A DNA stretch of 64,000 nucleotides from Pirellulales bacterium (lineage in GTDB: Bacteria > Planctomycetota > Planctomycetia > Pirellulales > Lacipirellulaceae): positions 744,001 through 808,000 of the forward strand of contig JAHBXQ010000002.1 in assembly GCA_019636345.1 (NCBI GenBank), given 5' to 3'. This document shows positions 38,788 to 47,887 of this stretch, piece by piece (within the stretch, counting starts at the first letter, position 1; the number at the start of each line of letters is the position of its first letter). The notes under the pieces were generated by a model. That model was not told the DNA's origin and did not search any database. It saw only the letters and a list, made by a program, of their open reading frames with translations. The position numbers and the translations under genes were made by a program.

Positions 38788-39390
38788 CTACGAACCGAGC
38801 CGAACTACGAACTCGCCGCCGATGAGGTAAAAAGGGGCCTTCAGTTCCTCCTGTCTGCGGATTCGAATGACAACTTGAATCGGCTCTGCTCGATAGGTTG
38901 AGCGGAGCTTGGCCGCCAGATACGGGGCCGAGATCGATCCCCTGGCCGCGAGGCCGATCCCTTCGGTTGAGACGTTAACGACCATCATTTGAAAAGTGGG
39001 ACTGATCGGGAAGAAATCATTGTCAAGTTCCACGGCAGATGCGACCAATGCCATCGTCACTCGGGGTGAGCAGCGGCTGTAGGCTTTTGCCCCGTTTTCC
39101 ATGACCGAAACAGATAGCTGGCCGATCTCAAGCAACAAGTCAGGTGAGATCGGGGGCAGATAACTCGTGTCGAAGTAGCGGTCGTCAAGGGCAACGCGAG
39201 CGCTTTGGGAGGCCAAGAGTTCCGGCAGGCAGACTGCCGGAAACGGAATCCCGCAATTCGCGCACAACCAGATCGCGGCATGTTCGCCTGGCCCCGCAGA
39301 TCGAAGCGGCAGTGCGCAGTTGCATCGATCGCAGACGAGCGGTGCAATCGATGAGTCAGCGGGCCCTGAGGACGCAAGCGAGGCGGACAT
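38788..39390 (-). CDS. Zinc-ribbon plus PilZ-like protein, copy 2
   Basis: A 200-residue paralog of the gene at 37847. CxxC pairs VCDRCNCALPL and WLCANCGIPFP; RVALDDRYFDTSYLPPISPD identical in most positions to copy 1; the PilZ region has RCSPRVTMAL (RxxxR kept) and VVNVSTEGIGLAARG. Shine-Dalgarno AAGGAGG lies 8 nt before the ATG at 39390, so the longer frame is rejected. It has a lower G+C content than copy 1 and its neighbours, suggesting that one copy drifted or that the pair came from elsewhere. It is divergent from the oxidase at 39581. Confidence 0.75.
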   Translation of the reverse strand: MSASLASSGPADSSIAPLVCDRCNCALPLRSAGPGEHAAIWLCANCGIPFPAVCLPELLASQSARVALDDRYFDTSYLPPISPDLLLEIGQLSVSVMENGAKAYSRCSPRVTMALVASAVELDNDFFPISPTFQMMVVNVSTEGIGLAARGSISAPYLAAKLRSTYRAEPIQVVIRIRRQEELKAPFYLIGGEFVVRLGS

Positions 39391-39580
39391 CGTAAAACCT
39401 CCTTCGCCTTGATCGCTGCATCGCGGGTCAAGACGTACACCCAATGATGGACCAGTCGGGAGAGAGAATATCAAGGATGTCGATTTGCCCGTTGATTGTA
39501 CAATTGAAGCGAAAAATGAGAAACGTCAGTCTTGTAGCGTGAACACCCCTAGTGCTTCTAGGAACAGGTCGATTTTGTTC

Positions 39581-40711
39581 ATGAGAATGCGTTTTCAATC
39601 CCTCGTCCTGGGGCTCGGCGGCGTCGGCTCGGCTGCGCTTTGGCGGTTGGCCCAGCGAGGAATATCGGTCGTGGGGATCGACCGCTTTGCGCCGCCGCAT
39701 GATCGGGGGAGTTCGCACGGCAAGACGCGGATCCTGCGACAGGCGTATTTTGAACACCCCGACTACGTGCCGCTGGCCCGCGCAAGTTACCGCTTGTGGG
39801 ACGAACTCGAGCAAGCCGGCGGCCAGCCCCTCCGGCACAACACGGGCTTAGTGCAATTCGGCCCGGCTGACGGAGCGGTCGTGCGCGGCGTGCTGACTGC
39901 GGCGCGCGAGCATCAATTGCATGTCGAGCAGTTGGAATCGGACCAGGTACGCCGCCGCTGGCCCGGCTTCGCCGCCGACGGGCTTGCCGCGGTCTACGAG
40001 CCGGCCGCCGCGGCGCTGTTGGTCGAGCGATGCGTCGCCGCCCAGCTTACGGCTGCGCGCGCCGCCGGTGCTGAGATCATCATGAACGCCGAGGTCCTCG
40101 GCTGGTCCTTGGGGTCGCCGCTCGTCGTGAACACGACTGTCGGCACGTTCAGCGCCGATCGACTGGTGGTCGCCGCCGGGCCGTGGGCCGGTCCGCTCTT
40201 GGCCGAGACGAACGTTTCCGTTCAGGTGCGGCGCAAGGTGGTCGCGTGGTACGGCGCCGCCGAACAGTTGCACGCCGCGGCCGGCTATCCCTGCTTTTTG
40301 TTCGAACTGCCGACGGGGGTCTTTTACGGTTTCCCGGCCTTCGACGATCAAGGGGCCAAGGTCGGCGAACATTCAGGGGGGGACGACGTTGCCGACCCGC
40401 TCGACGTCGATCGCAGTCTCCGCGTCGCCGATGCCGAGCCGCTCGACGAATTCGTCCGCGCGCGCCTTCCCGGCGTGCATGGCGCGCGAAGCGGCCACTC
40501 GGTCTGCATGTACACGATGTCGCCGGACGAACACTTCCTCGTCGACGCCTTGCCGAGCGACCCGCGGATCGTGTTTGCCGCGGGGCTCTCCGGACACGGA
40601 TTCAAGTTTGCGCCGGCGCTCGGCGAGGCGCTCGCCGAGTTGGCCCTCGACGGGGGGAGTCGTCTGCCGATCGAGTTCTTGTCGCTCCGCCGCTTCGCCG
40701 CTGCGCAGTGA
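39581..40711 (+). CDS. solA: FAD-dependent amine oxidase, sarcosine / N-methyltryptophan / pipecolate oxidase type
   Basis: A 376-residue flavoprotein of the monomeric sarcosine oxidase family. The FAD-binding start SLVLGLGGVGSAALWRLAQR is present; KTRILRQAYFEHPDYVPLA is the family's active-site region. C309 in SVCMYTMSPDEHF is the cysteine that binds FAD covalently in this family, and GHGFKFAPALGEALAELAL is the conserved C-terminal block. Family members oxidise sarcosine, N-methyltryptophan or L-pipecolate. The two genes downstream are a saccharopine-dehydrogenase-like gene and an ALDH7-type gene, which favours pipecolate. The symbol is by similarity only. Confidence 0.85.
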   Translation: MRMRFQSLVLGLGGVGSAALWRLAQRGISVVGIDRFAPPHDRGSSHGKTRILRQAYFEHPDYVPLARASYRLWDELEQAGGQPLRHNTGLVQFGPADGAVVRGVLTAAREHQLHVEQLESDQVRRRWPGFAADGLAAVYEPAAAALLVERCVAAQLTAARAAGAEIIMNAEVLGWSLGSPLVVNTTVGTFSADRLVVAAGPWAGPLLAETNVSVQVRRKVVAWYGAAEQLHAAAGYPCFLFELPTGVFYGFPAFDDQGAKVGEHSGGDDVADPLDVDRSLRVADAEPLDEFVRARLPGVHGARSGHSVCMYTMSPDEHFLVDALPSDPRIVFAAGLSGHGFKFAPALGEALAELALDGGSRLPIEFLSLRRFAAAQ

Positions 40712-41184
40712 GGGCGCCTTGGCCGACCGCTGCACCCGTCGGTACCGCGAGACTCGCGAACACCCGCGAACCATTGGCCCTGGCGAAGGTTCGATTCGAG
40801 TCCAGCCGTCCGCACGTGGCACTGGCTGGCGTCCCCCGGCGCTCCTTCTCTTGCCCGGCAAGATCCGTCCTGCGCGCCGCTGCGCGAGGTTCGCGGTCGA
40901 TCGTGGAACGCGAAGGTCTCACGGACTCGAGATCTGACCTTGCGCGTCGAAGGCGACGTTCTGCGCGACGCGAAGGAAGTTCTTCAGGTTGCGGCGATTA
41001 AGCGATCTATTCTGCGCAGCGCCGTCGCGAAATCGCGCCGCGACCGCCAGGGCGTGGCGACCGCCGCTTGTGCAGGTGGTACGATTTAGTCCGAATTGCG
41101 TTGCGCCCGCCTAAACGCAACCAATTCCGTCCTCGCCTCTTGGGCCGCCATCGGTTCGGGCGAATTGGGTTTCAGGTGGTGGAA
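40712..41184. other. Intergenic region, nothing recognised
   Basis: About 470 nt between the oxidase and the saccharopine-dehydrogenase-family gene. No gene, tRNA or long hairpin recognised; a promoter for the downstream gene may lie here but no good -35/-10 pair was found. Confidence 0.4.
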
Positions 41185-42330
41185 ATGCACACAGTCGTCT
41201 TGCTCGGCGCCGGAAAGATCGGCCGGATGATCGCCCGGTTTCTGGTCGATTCGGGAGACTACCGCGTTCGCGTCGCGGACAACGATCCTGCTGCGCTCGA
41301 GCGACTTGCCCGCGGGCTGGCCGTCGAACCGATCGAGTTGAACGTCGAAGACCAGACCTCGCTGGTCAAGGCGCTCGACGGGGCCGACACGGTCGTCTCG
41401 GCGCTCAGTTACTACCACAATCCCCGCGTCGCCGAGGCGGCGTTGGAGACGGGGACGAGCTATTTCGACCTGACCGAAGACGTCGAGACCACTCGTCGGG
41501 TGCGCGAGATCGCCGCGAAGGCTCGCCCCGGGCAAATCTTCATGCCGCAGTGCGGCTTGGCCCCCGGCTTCATTTCGATCGTCGCCTACCATCTGACCCG
41601 GTATTTCGAGAAGCTCGACACGGTGCGGATGCGCGTCGGCGCTCTGCCGCAGTTTCCCACCGGGTCGCTCAAGTACAACCTCACGTGGTCGACCGACGGG
41701 CTCATCAACGAATACTGCAACCCCTGCGATGCCGTGTACGCCGGTCGACGGATCGACGTGTTGCCGCTCGAGGGGCTCGAAAACTTCTCGCTCGACGGCG
41801 TCCGTTACGAGGCGTTCAACACCAGCGGCGGGCTGGGAACCTTGTGCGAGACGCTCGAGAAGTCGGTCCGCGAATTGAACTACAAAACGATCCGTTATCA
41901 GGGGCATCGCGATCAGATGGTGCTGCTGGTCAACGAACTTCAACTCGGCGAAAGGCGGGATCTGCTCAAGGAAATCCTCGAGCAGGCCGTGCCAATTACC
42001 TTCCAGGACGTCGTCGTCACGTTCACCACCGTCACCGGCTGGCGCAACGGCCAACTGGTCCAGGTGACCGACGCCCGTAAGATTTACCACGAGCTCATCG
42101 GCGACGAGAATTGGAGCGCCATCCAGATTACGACCGCCGCGGGCATCTGCGCCGTCGTCGACTTGCACGCAGCGGGGCGCTTGCCAAGCCAGGGTTTCGT
42201 CCGTCAAGAAGAGGTTGGGTTCGAGGAGTTTCTCGCCAACCGGTTCGGCAAGCGTTACGACGCGGCTAGCGCCACCCGCTTCAGCACCGGCGCGGGCACG
42301 ATGCCGATCCGGCCGTTTCAACCGAGGTGA
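41185..42330 (+). CDS. Saccharopine dehydrogenase family protein (LYS9-like)
   Basis: A 381-residue NAD(P)-dependent oxidoreductase. The Rossmann start is MHTVVLLGAGKIGRMIARFL, with the cofactor-site acid VADND; VVSALSYYHNPRVAEAALET and SYFDLTEDVETTRRV follow. MPQCGLAPGFISIVAYHLTR and ALPQFPTGSLKYNLTWSTDG are blocks conserved in L-glutamate-forming saccharopine reductases and their bacterial relatives. The ATG at 41185 is selected; the frame is open 39 codons upstream. It is followed by an ALDH7-type gene, so conversion of saccharopine to aminoadipate semialdehyde and glutamate is a reasonable prediction, but bacterial members may act on other substrates. Confidence 0.85.
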   Translation: MHTVVLLGAGKIGRMIARFLVDSGDYRVRVADNDPAALERLARGLAVEPIELNVEDQTSLVKALDGADTVVSALSYYHNPRVAEAALETGTSYFDLTEDVETTRRVREIAAKARPGQIFMPQCGLAPGFISIVAYHLTRYFEKLDTVRMRVGALPQFPTGSLKYNLTWSTDGLINEYCNPCDAVYAGRRIDVLPLEGLENFSLDGVRYEAFNTSGGLGTLCETLEKSVRELNYKTIRYQGHRDQMVLLVNELQLGERRDLLKEILEQAVPITFQDVVVTFTTVTGWRNGQLVQVTDARKIYHELIGDENWSAIQITTAAGICAVVDLHAAGRLPSQGFVRQEEVGFEEFLANRFGKRYDAASATRFSTGAGTMPIRPFQPR

Positions 42331-42513
42331 GCTTGGAGAGTCGCGGGTTCGAAGCAGGACAAGGCAAACAATCTCGCAAAACGAGGGCGCTCACGCCCTC
42401 CGCTCCCCAAGCTGACGTGACGGCGACGCCGCGACTCCCCCAGCACAATCCGCGGTTCCTCCGTTCCCGAGCGTCGCCCGCCGGTCAACCAGTCAGTCTC
42501 TTGAGGTGTCGGC
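42331..42513. other. Intergenic gap with a short palindrome
   Basis: GAGGGCG-ctca-CGCCCTC (42383-42400) is a 7-bp perfect hairpin of the type often scattered between genes here. The ALDH gene follows at 42514; co-transcription with the upstream gene is likely. Confidence 0.4.
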
Positions 42514-44052
42514 ATGAGCAGCGAGGCAACCGAGGTCTTGAAGCGATTAGGCATGCCGGGCGAGCCCGCGGCGATCGCCATCGGGGGACGGTGGGAGGTC
42601 GGCCGCGGCGAGTCGCTCGCAGTCCGCTCGCCAATCGATGGCGCCCCGCTCGCAACGCTCCCCGCCGCGACCTCGGAGCAAACCGCCGCTGCGATCGCCA
42701 AGGCCGCTGAGGCGTTTCGCGCGTGGCGCGTCGTCCCCGCCCCGGTGCGCGGCGAGTTCGTCCGCCGCTTCGGCGAGCAGCTTCGCCGGCATAAGTCCGA
42801 CCTTGCCGCGCTGGTCGCCCTCGAAGCGGGCAAGATCGCGACCGAGGCCCTTGGCGAAGTTCAGGAGATGATCGACGTTTGCGACTTTGCCGTGGGGCTC
42901 AGTCGCCAACTGTACGGCAAGACGATCGCCAGCGAACGACCCGGCCATCGGCTCGCCGAGCAGTGGCTCCCCTTGGGGCCGGTCGGCGTCATCTCCGCGT
43001 TCAACTTCCCCGTGGCCGTTTGGGCGTGGAACGCCGCGATTGCGTGGGTCTGCGGCGATCCGGTCGTTTGGAAACCCTCGGAAAAGACCCCGCTCACCGC
43101 GGTTGCCTGCCAGGCGCTCGTCGCCAAAACGCTCGCCGAATCGCCCGAAATCCCGGCGGGCGTATCGTGCTTGGTCGTCGGCGGCGCCGACGTGGGACGG
43201 ATGCTCGCCGAGTCGCCGCAATTGCCGCTGGTGTCCGCAACGGGATCGACGCGCATGGGTCGCGCCGTCGCCGAGGCAGTCGCCCGTCGCCTGGGGCGGT
43301 CGCTGTTGGAACTCGGCGGCAACAACGGGATGATCGTCGCTCCCTCGGCCGATCTGGAACTGGCGATCCGCTCGATTGTGTTCGCCGCGGTTGGCACGTG
43401 CGGCCAGCGTTGCACGTCGCTGCGGCGATTGATCGTGCACGAGTCGCTCGCCGATTCGCTTCGCGATCGTCTGCTGGCTGCGTACTCGCGGTTGCCGATC
43501 GGCGACCCGCGGCAGGCGGGGGTGCTCGTCGGTCCGCTGGTCGATGAAGCGGCGTACGAAGGGATGCGCTCTGCCCTCGCCGCGGCGAAAGAGCAGGGGG
43601 GAGTCGTCCACGGCGGCGAGCGGGTCCGCGCCGGGGTCCCCGCGGGGGGGTGCTACGTGCAACCCGCGATCGTCGAGATCGACCCCGCGGCGCCGATCGT
43701 CCAGCAGGAAACCTTCGCCCCGATTCTGTACCTGCTGCGATACCGCGACTTTTCCGCGGCCATCGAGATGCACAACGCGGTGCCGCAGGGGCTCGCTTCG
43801 GCGATCCTGACCGCCGACGTCCGCGAGGCGGAGCAGTTCTGCGGTCCGGCCGGCTCGGACTGCGGCATCGTCAACGTGAACACCAGCCCCAGCGGCGCCG
43901 AGATCGGCGGCGCGTTCGGCGGAGAGAAGGAAACCGGCGGCGGTCGCGAGTCGGGCAGCGACTCGTGGAAGCAATACATGCGCCGGGCCACGAACACGGT
44001 CAACTATTCGACCGACCTGCCGCTGGCGCAGGGGATTAAGTTCGACGTGTGA
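42514..44052 (+). CDS. amaB: Aldehyde dehydrogenase, ALDH7 / aminoadipate-semialdehyde dehydrogenase type
   Basis: A 512-residue NAD-dependent enzyme of the antiquitin (ALDH7A1/AmaB/Pcd) group, oxidising alpha-aminoadipate semialdehyde (in equilibrium with piperideine-6-carboxylate) to aminoadipate. The catalytic Cys is C300 (GTCGQRCTSLRR) and the general base E266 (LLELGGNNGMIV). The group-specific C-terminal block NTSPSGAEIGGAFGGEKETG, followed by GRESGSDSWKQYMRRAT and NYS, is nearly the textbook form. It follows the saccharopine-dehydrogenase-like gene by 183 nt. With the oxidase two genes upstream, the cluster would feed both lysine routes into aminoadipate. Confidence 0.9.
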   Translation: MSSEATEVLKRLGMPGEPAAIAIGGRWEVGRGESLAVRSPIDGAPLATLPAATSEQTAAAIAKAAEAFRAWRVVPAPVRGEFVRRFGEQLRRHKSDLAALVALEAGKIATEALGEVQEMIDVCDFAVGLSRQLYGKTIASERPGHRLAEQWLPLGPVGVISAFNFPVAVWAWNAAIAWVCGDPVVWKPSEKTPLTAVACQALVAKTLAESPEIPAGVSCLVVGGADVGRMLAESPQLPLVSATGSTRMGRAVAEAVARRLGRSLLELGGNNGMIVAPSADLELAIRSIVFAAVGTCGQRCTSLRRLIVHESLADSLRDRLLAAYSRLPIGDPRQAGVLVGPLVDEAAYEGMRSALAAAKEQGGVVHGGERVRAGVPAGGCYVQPAIVEIDPAAPIVQQETFAPILYLLRYRDFSAAIEMHNAVPQGLASAILTADVREAEQFCGPAGSDCGIVNVNTSPSGAEIGGAFGGEKETGGGRESGSDSWKQYMRRATNTVNYSTDLPLAQGIKFDV

Positions 44053-44086
44053 GCGGCGGCTGCGTGAATCGCCGAGCCGCGTGAAC

Positions 44087-44168
44087 CGCCAAGAGCGCCA
44101 AGGGTCGAATGCAACAGTCCGTAGCGATGACTTGCATCGTGCTCGTCGTGGTTCAAATTCTCTTGGCG
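44087..44168. repeat. Short inverted repeat CCGCCAAGAG / CTCTTGGCGG
   Basis: The arms flank about 60 nt between the ALDH and PfkB genes, which are convergent. It is one of several related palindromic words in this window (see 6073-6231) and may serve as a shared 3' hairpin. Confidence 0.4.
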
Positions 44169-45160
44169 GCGTGTTCAGCAGTCGTTGCTATCCCAGCCAA
44201 TTGCGCCGTTTCGTCGTAGTTGCGAATGGCCGTCGTGGCGCCGAGCGCCGTGACGCAGCAGGCGCCGGCGGCGGCCGCGAGACGGCCGGCGTCAGCCAAC
44301 GGCAGGCCCCGCAAGAGCCCCGCGAGCAAGCCCCCCAGAAAGCAATCTCCCGCGCCCGTCGTGTCGACGATCGGCCCCGGGGGCTTCACGGCAGAGATGC
44401 GTCGGAGCGCGCCGGGGGCTGGACTTAACAAGGCCCCTTCCGCCCCGAGCTTGACGCCGACGATTCCTGCGGCGCCGGCGTCGCGAAACGCGGCGATCAT
44501 CTTGGCAGGATCTGACGTCCCTGTCTGGTGCGCCGCCTCGGCGCGACTTGGCACGTACAGGTCGACGTGCGGCAGGATCGCCCGCAGCGGTTCCCAATCC
44601 CCCCCGTCCCCCGCGGCGTCGAGCGCCGTGACGCAGCCCGTTGCACGGATCGCGGCCAGCACCGCGGGCAAGTCGGGGAGCAAGTTCGGCAGCAGCGGGT
44701 AGTACCCCAGCAGCATCGCCCGGCTGGCGGCGAACAACTCAAGCCGCTCCAGAAACGCCCGCTGGTCGAGCCGCTTCGGCGCCCCGACCGCATGGAGGAA
44801 GCTCCGTTCGCCCCGCTCGTCGATCAGCACGGCGCTGGTGCTGGACGGACTGCCGGAGAGAGTCGCGAGGCCGCGGCAGTCGATGCCCTCGGCCTCGTAG
44901 CGCGAGCGGATCACTGCGGCCCACTCGTCGTCGCCCAGATAGGTCATCGCGGCGGTCCGCATGCCAAGCCGGGCGAGCGTGATGCCGGCGTTCGAGACGA
45001 TGCCGCCGGTCCTCAGCGCAAGCGGTTCCGTGCGGACCAGCGTACCCGTCCCAATCGGCCGCGAGAGATCGACAGGCCGCACGAGCACGTCGACGACGCA
45101 TGAGCCGCAGACGACGCAGTCGAACTGCCGGTCAGCTTGGGAAGCGAACGTGAGGCTCAT
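44153..45160 (-). CDS. PfkB-family carbohydrate kinase
   Basis: A 335-residue ribokinase-like kinase. Blocks: FDCVVCGSCVVDVLVRPVDL, RTGGIVSNAGITLARLGMRT (sugar site), YLGDDEWAAVIRSRYEAEGI and the active-site signature VDTTGAGDCFLGGLLAGLL with its catalytic Asp. The substrate (sugar or nucleoside) is not predictable. Its ATG overlaps the stop of the upstream gene (ATGA at 45157-45160), so the two are translationally coupled. No other carbohydrate gene is near. Confidence 0.88.
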   Translation of the reverse strand: MSLTFASQADRQFDCVVCGSCVVDVLVRPVDLSRPIGTGTLVRTEPLALRTGGIVSNAGITLARLGMRTAAMTYLGDDEWAAVIRSRYEAEGIDCRGLATLSGSPSSTSAVLIDERGERSFLHAVGAPKRLDQRAFLERLELFAASRAMLLGYYPLLPNLLPDLPAVLAAIRATGCVTALDAAGDGGDWEPLRAILPHVDLYVPSRAEAAHQTGTSDPAKMIAAFRDAGAAGIVGVKLGAEGALLSPAPGALRRISAVKPPGPIVDTTGAGDCFLGGLLAGLLRGLPLADAGRLAAAAGACCVTALGATTAIRNYDETAQLAGIATTAEHAAKRI

Positions 45161-45546
45161 GGGGCGAGCGAATACGCCTCCCGCTCGAACGGGTTGTCGT
45201 GGTACGGATCGCCTCCCCGCAGCCAGATCCACGCCGAGCAGGCGAAGTACGCCGGCACGAACAGCGGCCCCCACCGCTCGTACTGCCGCACATGGACCAG
45301 TTCATGCTTGCGGCAAACGTCGAGGGCCGCGGGCGACTGCCCCAGCACCGTATGCCCCAGCGCCATCGCAACGGGCTCGATGCACGGCATCCGACGCAAC
45401 AACCACGTCACCGCCCCGCCGTGAAACTCGATCACCCCGGAACGTACCTGGGCCCGACCGCCGGTCGCCAGTCCCAAGAGTCCCAGGGACGCCCCCGCCA
45501 AGGACCATGGCGAAGCCCAGAGAATCCGAATCACGGAAGACATCAT
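45157..45546 (-). CDS. Small membrane protein with HELVH motif
   Basis: A 129-residue protein starting MMSSVIRILWASPWSLAGAS, with an N-terminal hydrophobic segment (about 5-28) and another near the C-terminus (FVPAYFACSAWIWL). Between them is RKHELVHVRQYERWG, an HExxH zinc-site-like motif, and the protein ends DPYHDNPFEREAYSLAP, where FEREAY might provide a third ligand. The pattern occurs in small uncharacterised bacterial membrane proteins. Peptidase activity is a guess. The stop overlaps the ATG of the PfkB gene. The frame is open upstream into the RNase P RNA region but that is not coding. Confidence 0.65.
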   Translation of the reverse strand: MMSSVIRILWASPWSLAGASLGLLGLATGGRAQVRSGVIEFHGGAVTWLLRRMPCIEPVAMALGHTVLGQSPAALDVCRKHELVHVRQYERWGPLFVPAYFACSAWIWLRGGDPYHDNPFEREAYSLAP

Positions 45547-45636
45547 CGGCGCCGCGGCAAAAAAAACTACAAATAGTCCTGATACGGGCGTTGTCCTGCA
45601 GTCGGCCGGCTGAAAGCCAACGTCAACCAGCACCGC

Positions 45637-46073
<437 letters not shown>

Positions 46074-46248
46074 AGTAGGCATTGTACGCGGACCGCCGTC
46101 GGCAGTCGAACCTCAGGCCTCGGCCCGATTTGCACGAGCATTCGGCAGCGATTCCGCGACGGATCTCACGCAGAGTCGCAGGGAGCAGGAAATCGGATTC
46201 GAGGCGAGAGACGGCGACCTGGACGGCTTTCTGGGCCTGCTGGTCGGT

Positions 46249-47223
46249 TCAATTCGCACCGTACCGTTTTCCCTGCCACGAGTCGCGCCGGGCGAATTCG
46301 GCGTCGAGTTCGCGGCGCACGCCCCCCTTGTCGAGACACCAGGCCGGGCCGACGAAATAGTCGGGCGGGGCATCGCCGCTGATCCGCTCGACGACCATCT
46401 CCGGGGGAAGCAGTTCCAGCACGTCGACGACCGTCCGCACGTAGTCGTCGCGTTCCATGAGCGTCACCTCGCCCGCAGCGACCTGCTCGGCCAGCTTCGT
46501 GTTCTTGACGCAGTACAGATTGTGGAGCTTCACCGCGTCCACCCGCAGCCGAGCCAACTCGCGAGCCGTGGCGAGCATGTCTTCGTGCGATTCGCCCGGC
46601 AGCCCCAACATGACGTGGGCGCAGATCTCGAACCCCCGGTCGCGGCTTCGCTCGACCGCGTCGACGAACGACGCATGGTCGTGCCCCCGGTTCATCCACT
46701 CCAGCGAGCGGTTGTGCATCGTCTGCATCCCGTACTCGACTGACAGATATCGGCCGGCGGCGAACTCGGCCAGCAGATCGAGCACCTCGTCCGGGACGCA
46801 GTCGCTGCGGGTGCCGATCGCCAGTCCCACGACCTGGGGATGGGTCAGGGCCTCGGCATAGACCCGCCGCAACTTGTCCAGCGGGCCGTAGGTATTCGTG
46901 GCGGGCTGGAAGTAGGCGAGAAATTGGCGGCAATCGGCGTACCGGACCCGCATTCGGGCGATGCTCTGGTCGATTTGCCCCAAAATCCCGGCCCGGGGGA
47001 GCCGCCGGCTGGGGCTAAAACTTCGATTGTCGCAGAACGTGCAGCCCCCCACGGCCACCGTGCCGTCGACGTTCGGGCAGGTGAACCCGGCGTCGACGCT
47101 CACTTTTTGCACGCGGCCGCGAAACCGCTGCCGGAGAAAGTGGTTGTAGGAATAGAACCGCAGCCCCGCGACGCGCCACGAAGGGACCGAATCGGGGGGC
47201 GTAACCGGTTTGGTTGACTGCAC
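46249..47223 (-). CDS. TIGR01212 (YhcC-like) radical SAM protein
   Basis: A 324-residue radical SAM enzyme. The cluster cysteines are C49, C61 and C64 (TCPNVDGTVAVGGCTFCDN), the CX11CX2C spacing of the TIGR01212/ELP3-like group. Other blocks: RFYSYNHFLRQRFRGRVQKV, LAYFQPATNTYGPLDKLRRV, VGLAIGTRSDCVPDEVLDLL, SVEYGMQTMHNRSLEWMNRG and HVMLGLPGESHEDMLATA. No ATG lies at the conserved start, so a GTG at 47223 (VQSTKPV) or at 47232 is proposed; the frame is open further upstream. The function of this widespread family is not established; tRNA or thiol chemistry has been suggested for relatives. Confidence 0.85.
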   Translation of the reverse strand: MQSTKPVTPPDSVPSWRVAGLRFYSYNHFLRQRFRGRVQKVSVDAGFTCPNVDGTVAVGGCTFCDNRSFSPSRRLPRAGILGQIDQSIARMRVRYADCRQFLAYFQPATNTYGPLDKLRRVYAEALTHPQVVGLAIGTRSDCVPDEVLDLLAEFAAGRYLSVEYGMQTMHNRSLEWMNRGHDHASFVDAVERSRDRGFEICAHVMLGLPGESHEDMLATARELARLRVDAVKLHNLYCVKNTKLAEQVAAGEVTLMERDDYVRTVVDVLELLPPEMVVERISGDAPPDYFVGPAWCLDKGGVRRELDAEFARRDSWQGKRYGAN

Positions 47224-47379
47224 TTGGGTCACTTCGTAGAGTGGTAGGTGGCCAGCGTCGAGAGCCCGGCCGGGCAGCCGCGACTCGACAGGGGGCGCCC
47301 TGACGCAACCTTGCCGCGCCCTGCGCGGCGTCGTATCCATCTTGGGGCCTGACGCGCGACTTGCAAGAGTGGAACCTCT

Positions 47380-47862
47380 ATGTACGGCGAACTCATTCCC
47401 GTGGGCGGCGGCGATCCGATCCCCTTGCTGAAGAAGCAACTGTTGATCGGCCGCCGCGAAAGCTGTGACATCGTCCTCCGTTTTGCCAACGTCTCGGCCC
47501 ACCACTGCCAGTTGTACATCAACGGCGGGTACTGGTATGTGCGCGACATGAACAGTCGCAACGGGGTCAAGGTCAACGGCGTACGGGTCACCGAGAAACG
47601 GATTGACCCGGGCGACCAGTTTGCCGTCGCCAAGCACAAATACGAGATGATGTATTCGCCGTCCGATCTCGGCGCCGTCGGCCCGCCGCCGGCCGACGAT
47701 CTGCCGGCCGAAATCATGAACGAGTCGCTCCTGTCGCGGGCCGGGCTGCAGTCGAGCAAGGCCTCGCCCGAGGATCGTCGCAGCCAGCGTCAGCAAGGGA
47801 GCCGCTACGACGTGCTGAACGACGGCGCCGGCCAGATCAAATTGCCGGACCGCCCGGTTTGA
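47380..47862 (+). CDS. FHA-domain protein
   Basis: A 160-residue protein whose first 95 residues form a forkhead-associated domain binding phosphothreonine peptides: LLIGRRESCDIVLRFANVSA, HHCQLYINGGYWYVRDMNSR, NGVKVNGVRV, with the conserved Gly-Arg, Ser-x-x-His and Asn residues. The C-terminal 65 residues are Ser/Gln/Arg-rich and likely flexible. It lies 25 nt upstream of rsgA in the same direction, so the two probably form an operon, which would tie Ser/Thr-kinase signalling to ribosome assembly; that link is inference. Confidence 0.9.
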   Translation: MYGELIPVGGGDPIPLLKKQLLIGRRESCDIVLRFANVSAHHCQLYINGGYWYVRDMNSRNGVKVNGVRVTEKRIDPGDQFAVAKHKYEMMYSPSDLGAVGPPPADDLPAEIMNESLLSRAGLQSSKASPEDRRSQRQQGSRYDVLNDGAGQIKLPDRPV

Positions 47863-47887
47863 CCGCGGCGTGCCGCAGGATGCGATC

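Noticed and set aside
40780-40830. GGTTCGATTCGAGTCC, resembling a tRNA T-arm
   Set aside because: No acceptor or anticodon stem can be formed around it; no tRNA gene.
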